Assembly (NCBI GenBank): GCA_003214175.1
Contig: QCLZ01000006.1
Location: 1 to 64,000 of the forward strand
Reading direction: 5' to 3'
DNA: 64,000 nucleotides
Source: Prochlorococcus sp. AG-418-I20
GTDB lineage: Bacteria; Cyanobacteriota; Cyanobacteriia; PCC-6307; Cyanobiaceae
Part shown: positions 1-11,313 of the stretch, piece by piece
Layout: each line of letters starts with the position of its first letter
Position numbering within the stretch: the first letter of the stretch is position 1
Position numbers and translations under genes: made by a program
The notes under the pieces: generated by a model
Told to the model about the DNA's origin: nothing
The model's database searches: none
The model's input: only the letters and a program-made list of their open reading frames with translations

Positions 1-66
1 GGCTTAAACAAATAAGACTAAATATTGAGTTATTAGGAAAATTTATATCTAGATAAATTTTAGATT

Positions 67-1857
67 TTGACACAAACTAACTCTAGTAAGCAATTCAATT
101 CATTAAAAAGACAACCAATAGTCTTACTTATCTTTTCGTCTATATCGTTTTTATTGATTTTAGTAAGGTTGATTTTTTTACAACTATTAAATTATGAATC
201 TTTTAAGCAAATGTCTGATGAGAACAGGATCAGGCTTATTGCTTCTCAACCAATACGAGGAAGAATACTTGATAAAAACGGTGTTGTCTTGGCAGATAGT
301 AGAGTCAAATATTCTTTAATAATAAAGCCTCAATCTGTAAGTAAGAGTAATTGGGAAAAGCATAAATTAAGGATTTCTGATTTGTTAAATATCGATAGTA
401 AAATAATTCAAAAAAAATATTTTGAAGGTTTAAAAAATCAGCAACTTTCAGTAACTATTATTGATGATTTAGATGTTGAGCAATTAATAAAATTTAAGGA
501 AAATGCAGATAATTTACTAAGTTTTGAAATAGCTACGAAATTAATTAGGAATTATCCATATAAATCTCTTGCTGCTCATGTAATTGGTTACACTCAGCCG
601 ATTACCAATTCAGAATATAAATTTTTAGCTAGTAAGGGTTATCAATTAAATGACTTAATAGGGAGAACTGGAATTGAATATGTTTATGAAGACTTCATCA
701 GGGGTGAATGGGGTGGAGAGATGGTTGAAGTAAATTCTTTAGGCAAATTTCAAAAATCATTGGGTACAAAACCTTCAATACAAGGAAATGATATTCAATT
801 AACAATTGATATAAATTTACAATTAGTTGCTGAGAAAGTTCTGAAAAATAAGAAAGCTGGAGCCATCATAGTGATGGATCCAAGAGATGGTGCAATAAGA
901 GCAATGGCAAGTAAGCCTACTTTTGATTTAAATTTTTTCTCTAAGGAATTTAAGCCTGAAAAAGAATATAACAAGATTTTTAATTCTCCTCAAAAACCTC
1001 TTTTTAATAGAGCATTAAATGCCTATGACCCAGGGAGTGTATGGAAGATTGTAACGGCTTTGGCTGGTTTAGAGAGTGGAAAATTTCCTATTGATACTAG
1101 CCTCGAAACCAAACCATGTATTACTTATGGTAGTCAATGTTTTAGAGAGCATAATGACTTAGGCTTTGGATTAATAGGTTATGAAGATGCTTTAAGAGTT
1201 TCTAGCAATACTTTCTTTTATCAAGTTGGATATGAAGTAGGCGTTGATGAAATTCATGAGGTTGCAAAAAAGCTTGGTTTTAATTCTTTATCTGGGATTG
1301 AAATTTCCGAACAAGAAAATATAGGTTTGGTGGCAAGTAGCCAGTGGGCTAAAGAAGGCAGAGGCTGGGGCGAGCCAGGAAAAACACCCTGGTTACCTGA
1401 AGATATTGCAAGTATGTCAATTGGGCAGATGGTTGTTCAAGTAACTCCTATACAAATAGCGAGAGCATATGCTGCCATAGCTAATGGAGGTTATTTAGTG
1501 ACTCCGCATTTAACTAAACAAGATGAAGGATATTTGTCTGATAAATCAAGAATTAAAATTGATATTGATCCTAAACATATCCAGCTAGTAAAAAATGGTT
1601 TAATAAAAGTTGTAGAATCTGGTACTGGCGCATCAATTAATACTGGAGTTACTAATCTGCCCCCAGTAGCAGGAAAAACTGGAACTGCTGAAGATTGGAA
1701 GACTGGATTAGATCATGCTTGGTTTGTTTGTTTCACTCCATCAGACAAAAGTGAATTATTAGTTGTTGCCTTTGCCCAAAATACTCCAGGCGGAGGTTCA
1801 GTTCATGCACTACCTATGGCAAAAGAAATTCTAAAAGTTTGGAATAAAAATAATTGA
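67..1857 (+). CDS. mrdA: Penicillin-binding protein 2 (peptidoglycan D,D-transpeptidase)
   Basis: Class B penicillin-binding protein that cross-links peptidoglycan in the periplasm, typically for cell elongation. It has one N-terminal membrane anchor (about residues 17-40), a dimerisation domain, then the transpeptidase domain. All three active-site motifs are visible: SVWK with catalytic Ser324 and Lys327, SSN at 379-381, and KTG at 537-539 followed by TAE. The length of 596 residues is normal for PBP2. The start is TTG; no better ATG keeps the anchor. The preceding 66 bases show no recognisable gene. The downstream gene is convergent, so this is probably a single transcription unit or the end of one that begins outside the window. 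Family assignment is confident; choosing PBP2 rather than PBP3/FtsI rests on overall domain arrangement. Confidence 0.93.
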   Translation: MTQTNSSKQFNSLKRQPIVLLIFSSISFLLILVRLIFLQLLNYESFKQMSDENRIRLIASQPIRGRILDKNGVVLADSRVKYSLIIKPQSVSKSNWEKHKLRISDLLNIDSKIIQKKYFEGLKNQQLSVTIIDDLDVEQLIKFKENADNLLSFEIATKLIRNYPYKSLAAHVIGYTQPITNSEYKFLASKGYQLNDLIGRTGIEYVYEDFIRGEWGGEMVEVNSLGKFQKSLGTKPSIQGNDIQLTIDINLQLVAEKVLKNKKAGAIIVMDPRDGAIRAMASKPTFDLNFFSKEFKPEKEYNKIFNSPQKPLFNRALNAYDPGSVWKIVTALAGLESGKFPIDTSLETKPCITYGSQCFREHNDLGFGLIGYEDALRVSSNTFFYQVGYEVGVDEIHEVAKKLGFNSLSGIEISEQENIGLVASSQWAKEGRGWGEPGKTPWLPEDIASMSIGQMVVQVTPIQIARAYAAIANGGYLVTPHLTKQDEGYLSDKSRIKIDIDPKHIQLVKNGLIKVVESGTGASINTGVTNLPPVAGKTGTAEDWKTGLDHAWFVCFTPSDKSELLVVAFAQNTPGGGSVHALPMAKEILKVWNKNN

Positions 1858-1880
1858 TGAGACTTGTTTAATTGCATTTT

Positions 1881-2405
1881 TTAATTTTTTAATTTTTTCA
1901 TTTGTAAAAGTCTTTGAATAATATCTTCAATAGTTTTGGTATCTATTTCTTTACTGTAAGAAGACAAAAGTTGTCTTCCTAATACTTGACTTCCTAAATG
2001 AACCAATTGAATACGTAATGAGGTAAGAAGTTCAAGGCCTATGCCACCAGAAAATGTTGCAATTGCAATTGGTTGACCATTAAATAAATCTCTAAAATCT
2101 TCGCCTGAAATAGATAGCCATGCTATGAAATTGGAGAGAATGGGAGGTATAGATCCATTATATTCAGGAGCACAAATTACCCATTTTTCAATTGCGAAAA
2201 GCTTTTTTTTAATTTCTTTTATTGCAAGAGGAATATTTTCTTTGCTATGAATTCGTGGATTAAATAGTGGAATGTCAAGAGTAGTAAGATCTAAAATTTC
2301 AGAACTTAATTTCATTTCACTACTTTTTTCAAGGAATTTTTCAGAAAGTTCTAGATTCTTTCCGCAGCTAGCCGTAATGATTATTAGATCTTTTGATTCA
2401 GTCAT
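1881..2405 (-). CDS. NADPH-dependent FMN reductase family flavoprotein
   Basis: Small flavodoxin-fold oxidoreductase of the NADPH-dependent FMN reductase (SsuE/ChrR/ArsH-like) family, 174 residues, expected to be cytosolic and to reduce FMN or quinone-type acceptors. The signature flavin-contact segment PEYNGSIPPILSNFIAWLS, followed by a glycine-rich GGIG turn, is clear. The gene is 17 bp downstream of flv1 on the same strand, so it may be co-transcribed with the flavodiiron pair. A role supplying reduced flavin or protecting from oxidative stress would fit that context, but this is inference. The substrate cannot be told from the sequence. Confidence 0.85.
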   Translation of the reverse strand: MTESKDLIIITASCGKNLELSEKFLEKSSEMKLSSEILDLTTLDIPLFNPRIHSKENIPLAIKEIKKKLFAIEKWVICAPEYNGSIPPILSNFIAWLSISGEDFRDLFNGQPIAIATFSGGIGLELLTSLRIQLVHLGSQVLGRQLLSSYSKEIDTKTIEDIIQRLLQMKKLKN

Positions 2406-2422
2406 AAATGAGATAAATAAAT

Positions 2423-4225
2423 TTAATAGCTAGCACCAGTTTTACGGTGATGAACTGCTGTTAGGCTATCGGATTTTAGTATATTACCGTGTAGAACTTC
2501 GGCATATATTATCCAATGATCTCCGCATTCCATTCTTTCTTTTACACAGGCATCTAACCATGCTAAAGATTCAGGAATGATTATCTGTTCATTAGGAGTT
2601 AATTCAATGTCTAAACCTTCAAATCTATCTTCTCCAGGTGCAAAAGATTTTGTGAATCTTTTCAAAGGTTCTTTAAAATTATTTTCACTTAATATATTTA
2701 ATGCGAATGAATCTCCAATTTGCAGAAGGGATTCTACCGATCTATCTTTTGCTACTGCGATACTTAATCCAGGTGGAGAAAAACTTGCTTGACTAACCCA
2801 AGAAGCAAGCATAGCTCCCTTGATATTATTCTCGCCTTTTCCTTTTGAAGCAGTTAGAACACAAAGTGAACCAATTACTCTGCCAAGAGCCTGTAACTTA
2901 GGATCTGTTTTGCTTGTAATCATACCTGCATCTGATTTTCTAGGCTTTTTCTTTACTTTTTTTATGATTTTTCTACCAAAGTGTGTTCCTATTTCTTCTA
3001 GCTCTTTAATTTTTGGTTTATTTGGACTGAATTTAATTCTTATTGGATCAAAACTAAATTTAAAACCACCATCTTTTAATTTTGATTCAAGTAAATCTAT
3101 TGCTTCCCCGCTCCAGCCAAAGCTACCAAAAATTCCTACAGGCTTTTCTCTATTACCCTCTGATAACAATGTTCCTAGTGCACTTACTATTGGAGTTGGG
3201 GCGTGACCACCCAGTGTGGGAGATCCTATTAAATATCCATCCGCATTTTGGATTGATTTTATAAGTACATCATTTGGCGTAAATTCACAATTAATACTCT
3301 CAACTTCTACAGAAGTTCTATTGATCCCTTTAGCCAATGCATCACCTATTGAGGCTGTATTTCCATATGCACTGGCATATATAAGAGCGATCTTAGGGTT
3401 ATTGGTTGAGAGATTTGTACCCCATCTAATGTAGTCATTTAAAAAGCTTTTTAAGCTATATTCGATCGCGGGACCATGCAATGGTGCAATAGTTTTGATG
3501 TCGTAATCTGCAATTTTTTCTGTTATTGATACTACTTGATTAGACATAGGTGCCATCAAGCAATCATAAAAATGTTTTCTATGAGTTTCTGTACTAACTC
3601 GATTGGTTTCAGACCAATCTTCAGATGCAATGTGAGCCGAGAAAATTTTTTCACTTAGAAGTATTTCTTGATTACGTTCATAAATTATTAAACCCCCAGG
3701 CCAACGTGCTGTTGGAATAGGAATCAACTCTAGTGAAATGTTATCTAATTCTAAATTAAGTTCTTTTTTTATTATGTTTATTTCAGGTAATTGAATTTCA
3801 ACAAAGTTTTCTAAGGTAGGATTTCTTTGATTCCAAAGTTCGCTAATAAGTTTATAACCTGGATTAGAGCAAATAATAGTTGTGTTTTGAAATTGTGTAC
3901 TTATATTTTTTATAGTTTCAATAATTTGGGGATTGATATGTCCAGATATAACATTAATTTTTTTTAATTTATATTGATTAAAAAAATTATATAATATCTC
4001 ATTAAATGAATTTAAATATTGCTTTTCAGGTGGATGAATAATAAAAAGTTCTTCATTATTTTTTATTAAAAAAGTGTTAAAAGAGGTTCCTCTTTCGAGA
4101 CTAAATTCAAGTTCAAATCTTTCTTTATTATGGTCTAAGAATCTGATACAGGTAAAATTTTCGTTAATTTCAAATTTTGATAATTTTTGATTTGTTAAGA
4201 GTAAGCTTGTATTAATTTCAGTCAT
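2423..4225 (-). CDS. flv1: Flavodiiron protein, Flv1-type (non-canonical iron ligands)
   Basis: Class C flavodiiron protein of oxygenic phototrophs: beta-lactamase-like diiron domain (about 20-265), flavodoxin domain (about 280-420) and C-terminal flavin-reductase domain (about 440-600). In the partner encoded next door the diiron ligands are H99, E101, D103, H104, H172, D191 and H249. Here the equivalent positions read H96, N98, Q100, I101, R174 and K193, with only the last His (in LHGPA) kept. This pattern is that of cyanobacterial Flv1, which works as a heterodimer with Flv3 in light-driven reduction of O2 to water downstream of photosystem I. The gene is 17 bp behind flv3 and probably co-transcribed. 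Alone it is unlikely to bind a normal diiron centre. Confidence 0.92.
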   Translation of the reverse strand: MTEINTSLLLTNQKLSKFEINENFTCIRFLDHNKERFELEFSLERGTSFNTFLIKNNEELFIIHPPEKQYLNSFNEILYNFFNQYKLKKINVISGHINPQIIETIKNISTQFQNTTIICSNPGYKLISELWNQRNPTLENFVEIQLPEINIIKKELNLELDNISLELIPIPTARWPGGLIIYERNQEILLSEKIFSAHIASEDWSETNRVSTETHRKHFYDCLMAPMSNQVVSITEKIADYDIKTIAPLHGPAIEYSLKSFLNDYIRWGTNLSTNNPKIALIYASAYGNTASIGDALAKGINRTSVEVESINCEFTPNDVLIKSIQNADGYLIGSPTLGGHAPTPIVSALGTLLSEGNREKPVGIFGSFGWSGEAIDLLESKLKDGGFKFSFDPIRIKFSPNKPKIKELEEIGTHFGRKIIKKVKKKPRKSDAGMITSKTDPKLQALGRVIGSLCVLTASKGKGENNIKGAMLASWVSQASFSPPGLSIAVAKDRSVESLLQIGDSFALNILSENNFKEPLKRFTKSFAPGEDRFEGLDIELTPNEQIIIPESLAWLDACVKERMECGDHWIIYAEVLHGNILKSDSLTAVHHRKTGASY

Positions 4226-4242
4226 TTTAAAAAATTATTTTT

Positions 4243-6018
4243 TTAATAGTGATTAGCAACTTTCCTGTGATGAACAGCTGTTTTGCATGACAAATCGGAG
4301 ACATTTCCATTTTCGACAGTTCCGTAAATTATCCAATGATCTGGAGTTTCTAATCTGGAGTTCACTTTACAATCTAAAAAGGCGAGTGAATCTGAGAGGA
4401 CTGGTCCTCCTTCTGCGATGTTGCTAATTATATCTACATCTGCAAATCTATCAGCTCCAGGAGCAAATCTTTTTAAAAAATGTCTAAACATTTTTTGATA
4501 GTTATCTTCTCTCAAGATATTCACAACAAAACCTTTACCAACTTGCATATATGATTCAATAGCTCTATCTTTTGCTACTGCAACTGTAATACCTGGTGGA
4601 GAAAAACTTGCTTGACTAACCCAACTTGCTACCATCGCACTTTGTCTAAATGTTGAACCTTCTCCTTCGCTCGCTGTAACTACATATAATCCTCCACTTA
4701 ACCTACCTAAAGCTTTATCTAAATTTGAATCAAGGCTCTTCATGGAGGCAATATTTTTCTTTTTATTGATCAATTGACCTAAGTCAGTTCCAGCTTCTTC
4801 GAATTGTTGATAAACAATAGGATCTGGAATATTTTTAACTCTTAAAGGGGAGAAAGCTTCTTTTTGACCAAGTTCTCTTAATTTATTTGCTATAGAATCT
4901 ATTGGTTCATCGTTTCCACCAAATGAATCATAGACAGCTGTAAATTGTTTTGATTTTAATGCTGCAAATAAAGTACCAAGAGATTCTTTTAATTCATTAT
5001 CTGAATCTACTGGCCATGTGGGGATAACTACTGCTTTTGATTCCGAAATTAAACTTGTTAATTCTTGGGGGTCAGAAGATCTTAAATCAATTAATTGAAC
5101 CTGTGCATCTGCTTTACTTATTCCATGAGATATAGCTTGACTTAGTCGATCACAATAACCATAATCGCTTAAATAGCAGACCGATACAAAATCATTACCT
5201 TTGCTTTTATTTCTACTCCATTCTAGATATTTTCCTTTCCAAAAATTGACTTGATTATGAAGCAAAGGGCCATGACCTACGGCTAATGTTTTTAACTCAG
5301 GTAGCTTATCTATTCTTTTAATTGCCTGCAGAACGCTTCTAGCGTTTGGACCCATTAAGCAATCGTAATAAAAACGAAAATCATCATATATTTCTTTTTG
5401 ATTAGTGTCAAAAAATTCTTCAGAACAATAATGGAGTCCAAATGCATCGCATGTGTAAAGAACATGAGTACTGTGGTCATATGAAAAAATTGTATCTGGC
5501 CAATGTAAATTTGGTGCGCTTATGAACTCAATATTATGTTCTAATCCGCTATTAGGATTAGTTCCGAGATTTAAAAACTCTCCACTCTTAACCTCTAGAC
5601 GCTTAAAGGGAATGTGTATTTGGTCTTCAATAAATTTAAGGGCTAATTTTGAACCTACTACTGTGATATTTTGATTTAATTCTAAAAGATTACCTATTAA
5701 ACCAGAATGATCAGGTTCTGTATGGCTTGTAATTAAATAATCCACTTCCTGTGGATTTATCTTTTTCAGTAATTCTTCAAACCATAATTTTTCGAACTTT
5801 GCGTGACTAGTATCAATAATTGCTAGTTTTTCTCCTTTAATTATAAAACTATTGTAAGTAGTTCCATTTCTTAAGCCAAATTCAATATCAAATCTACTGC
5901 GATCCCAATCCAAAGATCTTACAGCACATGAATCATCAGCGAAGTTTTGAGATTGAACAGTCAACTTGTTACTTGTTTGTGCCAATTTAGAATTACCTGT
6001 CTGGGCAGAGGCTAGCAT
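4243..6018 (-). CDS. flv3: Flavodiiron protein, Flv3-type (canonical iron ligands)
   Basis: Second flavodiiron protein, 591 residues with the three-domain class C layout: diiron beta-lactamase-like, flavodoxin-like and flavin-reductase domains. The HxExDH motif is intact (H99, E101, D103, H104) and is followed by H172, D191 and H249, so a complete diiron site is expected. This matches Flv3 of the Flv1/Flv3 heterodimer that protects photosystem I by Mehler-like oxygen photoreduction. It is the promoter-proximal gene of a flv3-flv1-FMN reductase cluster and is divergent from alaS. A TATAAT hexamer lies 13 bp upstream of the ATG. An N-terminal extension of about 30 residues precedes the conserved core, so the true start could be slightly internal. 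Confidence 0.93.
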   Translation of the reverse strand: MLASAQTGNSKLAQTSNKLTVQSQNFADDSCAVRSLDWDRSRFDIEFGLRNGTTYNSFIIKGEKLAIIDTSHAKFEKLWFEELLKKINPQEVDYLITSHTEPDHSGLIGNLLELNQNITVVGSKLALKFIEDQIHIPFKRLEVKSGEFLNLGTNPNSGLEHNIEFISAPNLHWPDTIFSYDHSTHVLYTCDAFGLHYCSEEFFDTNQKEIYDDFRFYYDCLMGPNARSVLQAIKRIDKLPELKTLAVGHGPLLHNQVNFWKGKYLEWSRNKSKGNDFVSVCYLSDYGYCDRLSQAISHGISKADAQVQLIDLRSSDPQELTSLISESKAVVIPTWPVDSDNELKESLGTLFAALKSKQFTAVYDSFGGNDEPIDSIANKLRELGQKEAFSPLRVKNIPDPIVYQQFEEAGTDLGQLINKKKNIASMKSLDSNLDKALGRLSGGLYVVTASEGEGSTFRQSAMVASWVSQASFSPPGITVAVAKDRAIESYMQVGKGFVVNILREDNYQKMFRHFLKRFAPGADRFADVDIISNIAEGGPVLSDSLAFLDCKVNSRLETPDHWIIYGTVENGNVSDLSCKTAVHHRKVANHY

Positions 6019-6030
6019 AGGACAAATCGC

Positions 6031-6036
6031 ATTATA
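6031..6036 (-). promoter_or_regulatory. Candidate -10 element of the flv3-flv1 operon
   Basis: On the minus strand this reads a perfect TATAAT in the 120-bp divergent spacer between flv3 and alaS. If used, it would place the transcript start only a few bases before the flv3 ATG, giving a very short leader. No convincing -35 hexamer is visible. This is a sequence match only, and AT-rich DNA makes chance matches common. Confidence 0.35.
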
Positions 6037-6138
6037 GAATAACTTTAGTTATGTAGAATATAAATCCGCGTGATTATTTTTGCGAAATAACCGAAATTAC
6101 GCTTTTCTTTATTTTTTTGTTCTTTTTATTCTGGATAA

Positions 6139-8799
6139 ATGACATCTCAACTAATTAAAAAAATAGTTACTGGAGATGAGATAAGAAGTGCTTTTTTAAA
6201 ATTTTACAGCGAAAAATTACATAAAATCATTCCAAGTGCATCTTTAATTCCAGATGATCCTACAGTTATGCTCACTATTGCTGGAATGCTACCTTTTAAA
6301 CCAGTTTTTTTAGGTTTAAAAGAAAGACCATCCAAAAGGGCTACATCTAGCCAAAAGTGCATTAGAACAAACGATATAGAAAACGTTGGAGTGACAGCTA
6401 GACATCACACTTTTTTTGAAATGCTGGGTAATTTCTCTTTTGGAGATTATTTTAAACGAGAGGCAATTCAGTGGGCTTGGGAATTAGTTACTAATATTTA
6501 TCAACTTTCTGCTGAAAATATAATTGTGAGTGTCTTTCACGAAGATGGAGAGTCTGCAGAAATTTGGAGAGATGAAATTGGTATTCATCCAGATAGGATA
6601 GTGAAACTAGGTGAGAAAGATAATTTTTGGTCTTCAGGAAAAACAGGCCCATGTGGACCTTGTTCAGAACTTTATTATGATTTTTTTCCTGAAAAAGGTC
6701 TGCAAAATATCGATTTAGAAGATGGAGATCGTTTTATTGAATTTTATAATCTTGTTTTTATGCAATATAATCGCGACTTTAATGGTAAATTAACAGATTT
6801 AAAATTTAAAAATATTGATACAGGAATGGGTCTTGAAAGGATGGCTCAAATATTGCAAAAAAAGCAAAATAATTATGAGACAGATTTAATTTTTCCTATC
6901 ATTCAAAAAACATGTGAGATTGCTAATATTAATTATTTTTCTTCAAATGATAAAAACAAAATTTCTTTAAAAATCATTGGAGATCATACAAGAGCTGTTA
7001 TTCATTTAATTGCTGATGGAGTAGTAGCAAGTAATCTCGGCAGGGGTTATATACTAAGAAGGCTTATCAGAAGAATGGTTAGACATGGAAGATTATTAGG
7101 AATAAAAAATGAATTTTTACCTCATATTGCTACAGTTGGGATCAATTTAATGCAAAATAATTATCCTGATTTAAAAAATAATAATGATCTAATTTTGAAT
7201 GAGATAAAAATTGAAGAAGTAAGGTTTAGGGAAACTCTTGAAAGGGGCGAGAAATTGCTAGATGAGTTAATTTCTTCAGGGAATAAATTAATTTCTGGTT
7301 TTAAAGCTTTTGAACTTTATGATACTTATGGATTTCCTCTAGAACTTACTGTAGAAATTGCTGAAGAAAATAGTATTAGTGTAGATATAAATGGTTTTGA
7401 AGAAGAAATGAATGCACAAAAAGAGAGAGCGAAAGCTGCTTCAAGTAATATTGATTTGACATTAGAAGGATCATTAGAGCGAGAAATAGATCTTTTTAAC
7501 AAAACTGTTTTTAATGGTTATGATTCACTTCTTTCGGAAGCTGAAATAAAGGGTATATTCATGGATTCAACATTAGTTAAGCAAGCAAGTGAAGGTCAGA
7601 AAGTTTTAATTGTTCTTGATCAAACTACTTTTTATGGAGAATCTGGCGGTCAAGTTGGTGATACTGGAACGATATTTTCAAAAGATGTAGAGGTGTTAGT
7701 TGATAATGTTATTAGAAAGAAAAATGTTTTTCTACATTGTGGAACGATCAAAAAAGGAATATTAACTATTGGACAAAAAGTTAAGACTAATGTTAAATCT
7801 TCTTATAGAGCTAAGGCTGCTGCAAATCATACAGCTACACATTTATTGCAATCTGCTCTCAAATCAGTTGTTGATGAAAGTGTTGGACAAAAAGGTTCAT
7901 TAGTTGCCTTTAATAAATTAAGATTTGATTTTAATTCTTCTAATCCCATTTCTAGAGATCAAATTTCTAAGATTGAGGGTTTAGTTAACTCTTGGATTAT
8001 GGAAAATCATATCCTAGAAATAAAAAATATGTCTAAGAGTGAGGCTCTTGAAAAGGGTGCAGTGGCCATGTTTGGAGAGAAATATGATGATGAAGTACGC
8101 GTTGTTAATGTGCCAGGAGTTTCTATGGAACTTTGTGGTGGGACACATGTTAAAACTACATCCGAATTAGGTTCTTTCAAAATAATTAGTGAGGAAGGAA
8201 TCTCAGCCGGAGTAAGAAGAATTGAAGCATTATCAGGCCAATCAGCATTCGACTATTTCAGTGGTAGAAATGCTTTAGTAAATCAACTAAGTGATTTGTT
8301 AAAAGCAAACCCTAATCAACTTTTTGAAAGGGTTAATAATTTGCAGGCAGAGCTAATTAATAAAAATAAAGAGATACAAAAAATGAAAGATGAAATTGCG
8401 TATTTTAAATACTCTTCTATAAAGTCATCTGCAGAAATAGTAAATTCTTTCTCAATTTTAGTAAATCAGATTGATGGTCTAGATGGAAATTCTTTGCAAT
8501 CTGCAGCACTTAATTTAACTTCTCATTTAGGAAATAAAGCAATAGTAATTCTTGCGGGAATACCAAGTCCAGAAAACAAAAAGTTGTTGTTTGTAGTTTC
8601 TTTAGGTGATGATGCGGTAAAAATAGGATTGCATGCAGGTAAATTAATTAATGAGATTGCAAGAATTTGTTCGGGAGGTGGGGGAGGAAAGCCCAACTTT
8701 GCTCAAGCAGGTGCTAAAAATATTGATAAGTTAAGTGTTGCTTTAGATTATGCTAAAAATCATTTGAAAAAAATATTAGAAAGTTATTCTGATAAATAA
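6139..8799 (+). CDS. alaS: Alanyl-tRNA synthetase
   Basis: Class II aminoacyl-tRNA synthetase that charges tRNA-Ala, and by extension the tmRNA encoded at about 20.2-20.5 kb. At 886 residues it has the full architecture: N-terminal catalytic domain, tRNA recognition region, editing domain with the zinc-binding HTATH motif near residue 564 and the CGGTH motif near 668, and a C-terminal C-Ala region beginning with a coiled coil (about 730-755) and ending in a DHHA1-like segment with the glycine run [14 protein letters not shown]. The ATG start follows the divergent spacer with flv3. Its 3' end overlaps the convergent speA gene by 16 bp. Confidence 0.98.
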   Translation: MTSQLIKKIVTGDEIRSAFLKFYSEKLHKIIPSASLIPDDPTVMLTIAGMLPFKPVFLGLKERPSKRATSSQKCIRTNDIENVGVTARHHTFFEMLGNFSFGDYFKREAIQWAWELVTNIYQLSAENIIVSVFHEDGESAEIWRDEIGIHPDRIVKLGEKDNFWSSGKTGPCGPCSELYYDFFPEKGLQNIDLEDGDRFIEFYNLVFMQYNRDFNGKLTDLKFKNIDTGMGLERMAQILQKKQNNYETDLIFPIIQKTCEIANINYFSSNDKNKISLKIIGDHTRAVIHLIADGVVASNLGRGYILRRLIRRMVRHGRLLGIKNEFLPHIATVGINLMQNNYPDLKNNNDLILNEIKIEEVRFRETLERGEKLLDELISSGNKLISGFKAFELYDTYGFPLELTVEIAEENSISVDINGFEEEMNAQKERAKAASSNIDLTLEGSLEREIDLFNKTVFNGYDSLLSEAEIKGIFMDSTLVKQASEGQKVLIVLDQTTFYGESGGQVGDTGTIFSKDVEVLVDNVIRKKNVFLHCGTIKKGILTIGQKVKTNVKSSYRAKAAANHTATHLLQSALKSVVDESVGQKGSLVAFNKLRFDFNSSNPISRDQISKIEGLVNSWIMENHILEIKNMSKSEALEKGAVAMFGEKYDDEVRVVNVPGVSMELCGGTHVKTTSELGSFKIISEEGISAGVRRIEALSGQSAFDYFSGRNALVNQLSDLLKANPNQLFERVNNLQAELINKNKEIQKMKDEIAYFKYSSIKSSAEIVNSFSILVNQIDGLDGNSLQSAALNLTSHLGNKAIVILAGIPSPENKKLLFVVSLGDDAVKIGLHAGKLINEIARICSGGGGGKPNFAQAGAKNIDKLSVALDYAKNHLKKILESYSDK

Positions 8800-10730
8800 C
8801 TACTTTTTCTGAGACTCATTTCGATTTGATCAATTAATTTTCTTGACTCTTCAATGGTTAATTTTTTTTGATCTATTGCTGATTCAGTATTAATTCTTAT
8901 AGATTCAACTAACGAAGCTGAACTGTAATCTAATAAATGTAAAATTTCAGATTTACTATCCTCTTTAATAATATTTTTGACCTTATATGAATTATCTCGA
9001 TTTATATCTATGTGAACAACGTTTGTATTGCCAAATAAATTGTGAAAGTTTCCTAATGCTTCTTGATATGCTCCAGTCATAAAAATACCAATTAGATAAT
9101 CTTTATCTTGCTCAGGCTTGTGTAAATTTATTAATGATTTAATTTTTCCATTATCAATAAAATTATTTAGTTTCCCATCTGAATCACAAGTTAAATCTGC
9201 AAAGTTGCCCTTGCAGAAAGGCTCTTCTAAGTGCCTATGTATTGGTACTATTGGAAAAATCTGATTGATTGCCCAGCTATCGGGAATAGATTTAAAGATA
9301 GATAAATTTGCATAATAAGTTGATGCAAGAGTTTCTGTAATTTCAGATAAATCAGGGTGATTGATTTCATTATTATTAAGGTTATTAGAAATTTCTTTTG
9401 CGCAAGCCCAGGTCATTTCTTCGGCATAGGCTCGTTCTTCTAAACTTAAATATCCTAATCTAAATGCAACTAAGCAATCTTCTTTAAACTTTTTTGCATC
9501 ATTCCATAGTTCAATTATTTGAGATAAATTTATTTTTTTATTTTTAAGTTTTTTTAATTCATAGAAAGTTTCAAGTAAATTTGAAATGATTAATTGTTGA
9601 TTTTTTTTATCAGAAATTTGTAGTTTGGAATTGACATGGCTTGTTCCTAAGACATTAAAAATTAAAACTGAACAATGACTAATTATTGCCCTTCCACTTT
9701 CTGAGATGATGGTTGGATGCTTGATATTGTTTAGTTCACATGAATCTTTAATTGTTGCAATTACATCGTTAGCATAATTTTGAAGAGAATAATTAGTAGA
9801 GGTGTTGGAGGAGGTTTTAGTTCCATCAAAATCTATGCCTAATCCTCCACCTACGTCGATATATTTCATTGGGGCTCCTAGTTTGCATAGTTCAACATAT
9901 ATTTGACTGGCTTCTTGTAATGCGTCTTTTATAACAGTAATATCACTTATTTGACTTCCTATATGAAAATGGAGCAATTTCATTTCTTTTATTAGATTTG
10001 CTTCTTTAAGTTCTTTTATTGTCGACATAATTTCTGGGATAGATAATCCAAATTTGGAATTATCTCCAATAGATTTGCCCCACCTTCCACTACTTTTACT
10101 TGATAACTTTGCTCTAATTCCTATCAATGGAGTCGCGTTAAGTTCTTGAACTGCTTGAATAATTCTTTTTACCTCGTCTCGTTGTTCAATAACGATTATT
10201 GGATTTTTGCCGATTTTTCTGGCCAAAGTAGCAATCTCAATATATTTTTTATCTTTATATCCGTTGCATATCAATAATGAATTTTGGTTTTCAAGCAGTG
10301 CAAGGCCAATTAATAGTTCTGATTTACTTCCTACTTCTAAACCAAAATTCCATTGACTACCAAACTCTATTATCTTTTCCAATACATTTTTTTGTTGATT
10401 ACATTTGACAGGAAAAACGCCTTGATAAATATTCTCATATTTGTAGGTTTTTATTGCTTTTAAGAATGCATCATGTAGTGCATTTATTCGATCTTTCAAG
10501 ATATCGTTAAATCTTATGATTAATGGAGGATTTATTTCTCTACTTTTTAGTTCTTTGACAAGATTGAAAAGATCAATCTTATTTTCAGATTTTATGTCTT
10601 TAGTCACTGATATATTTCCTTTGGAATTTATAGAAAAATATTTATCCCCCCATTTGTCTATGTTGTAAGTCGCAATACTATCTTTAATAGTCCAAGTATT
10701 CTTTAATTTTTTCGGATTAAAATTGGTCAA
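8784..10730 (-). CDS. speA: Biosynthetic arginine decarboxylase
   Basis: PLP-dependent fold type III decarboxylase converting arginine to agmatine, the first step of polyamine synthesis in cyanobacteria. At 648 residues it has the length of SpeA-type enzymes. The PLP lysine lies in the segment [12 protein letters not shown], the phosphate-binding glycine-rich region is in [12 protein letters not shown], and the C-terminal half contains the substrate-site sequence [15 protein letters not shown]. The gene stands alone on the minus strand and its stop lies inside the end of alaS. The 121-bp spacer to ndk must hold divergent promoters for both genes. Confidence 0.96.
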   Translation of the reverse strand: MTNFNPKKLKNTWTIKDSIATYNIDKWGDKYFSINSKGNISVTKDIKSENKIDLFNLVKELKSREINPPLIIRFNDILKDRINALHDAFLKAIKTYKYENIYQGVFPVKCNQQKNVLEKIIEFGSQWNFGLEVGSKSELLIGLALLENQNSLLICNGYKDKKYIEIATLARKIGKNPIIVIEQRDEVKRIIQAVQELNATPLIGIRAKLSSKSSGRWGKSIGDNSKFGLSIPEIMSTIKELKEANLIKEMKLLHFHIGSQISDITVIKDALQEASQIYVELCKLGAPMKYIDVGGGLGIDFDGTKTSSNTSTNYSLQNYANDVIATIKDSCELNNIKHPTIISESGRAIISHCSVLIFNVLGTSHVNSKLQISDKKNQQLIISNLLETFYELKKLKNKKINLSQIIELWNDAKKFKEDCLVAFRLGYLSLEERAYAEEMTWACAKEISNNLNNNEINHPDLSEITETLASTYYANLSIFKSIPDSWAINQIFPIVPIHRHLEEPFCKGNFADLTCDSDGKLNNFIDNGKIKSLINLHKPEQDKDYLIGIFMTGAYQEALGNFHNLFGNTNVVHIDINRDNSYKVKNIIKEDSKSEILHLLDYSSASLVESIRINTESAIDQKKLTIEESRKLIDQIEMSLRKSSYLSE

Positions 10731-10851
10731 TTTATGTCCTAGTGATTAATAAATGTTTTTAAAATAACTCAAAACAATATCTTTTATTTTACTGATTACT
10801 TGCCAAGTTACCACCCAAAAGTTGAATATACATAGAGTGATTATTAACTAA

Positions 10852-11310
10852 ATGACCAAAGAGAGAACCTTTATTGCAATTAAACCAGATGGAGTTCAAA
10901 GAGGATATGTTGCTGAGATTATTGGCAGATTTGAAAAAAAAGGATTTAAATTGGTTGGATTAAAGCAATTAGTCCCCTCAAAAGATCTTGCTCAAAATCA
11001 CTATGGAGTACATAGAGAAAGACCCTTTTTTGGTGATTTAGTTGACTTTATTTCAAGTGGACCTGTTGTAGCAATGGTGTGGGAAGGGGAAGGAGTTATT
11101 TTGAGTGCTAGAAAACTCATTGGTGCGACAAAACCTCTTGAAGCAGAGCCTGGAACAATTAGAGGTGATTTAGCTATTGATATTGGTAGAAACATTATTC
11201 ATGGTTCTGATGGAGAAGATACAGCAAAATTTGAAATTGATCTATGGTTTAACGAAGAGGAATTATGTAAGTGGGAAACTTCTGATTCGAAATGGCGATC
11301 CGAAAATTAA
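10852..11310 (+). CDS. ndk: Nucleoside diphosphate kinase
   Basis: Transfers the gamma phosphate between nucleoside triphosphates and diphosphates through a phosphohistidine. The 152-residue length is standard. The active-site signature [16 protein letters not shown] contains the catalytic His, and the N-terminal [13 protein letters not shown] and the [14 protein letters not shown] segment are typical. The stop codon is 3 bp from the convergent thiO gene. Assignment is unambiguous. Confidence 0.98.
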   Translation: MTKERTFIAIKPDGVQRGYVAEIIGRFEKKGFKLVGLKQLVPSKDLAQNHYGVHRERPFFGDLVDFISSGPVVAMVWEGEGVILSARKLIGATKPLEAEPGTIRGDLAIDIGRNIIHGSDGEDTAKFEIDLWFNEEELCKWETSDSKWRSEN

Positions 11311-11313
11311 AAT

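Noticed and set aside
2577-3434. Several plus-strand ORFs inside the flv1 region
   Set aside because: They are antisense shadows of flv1; their proteins have no coherent motifs, and flv1 is strongly supported in its own frame.
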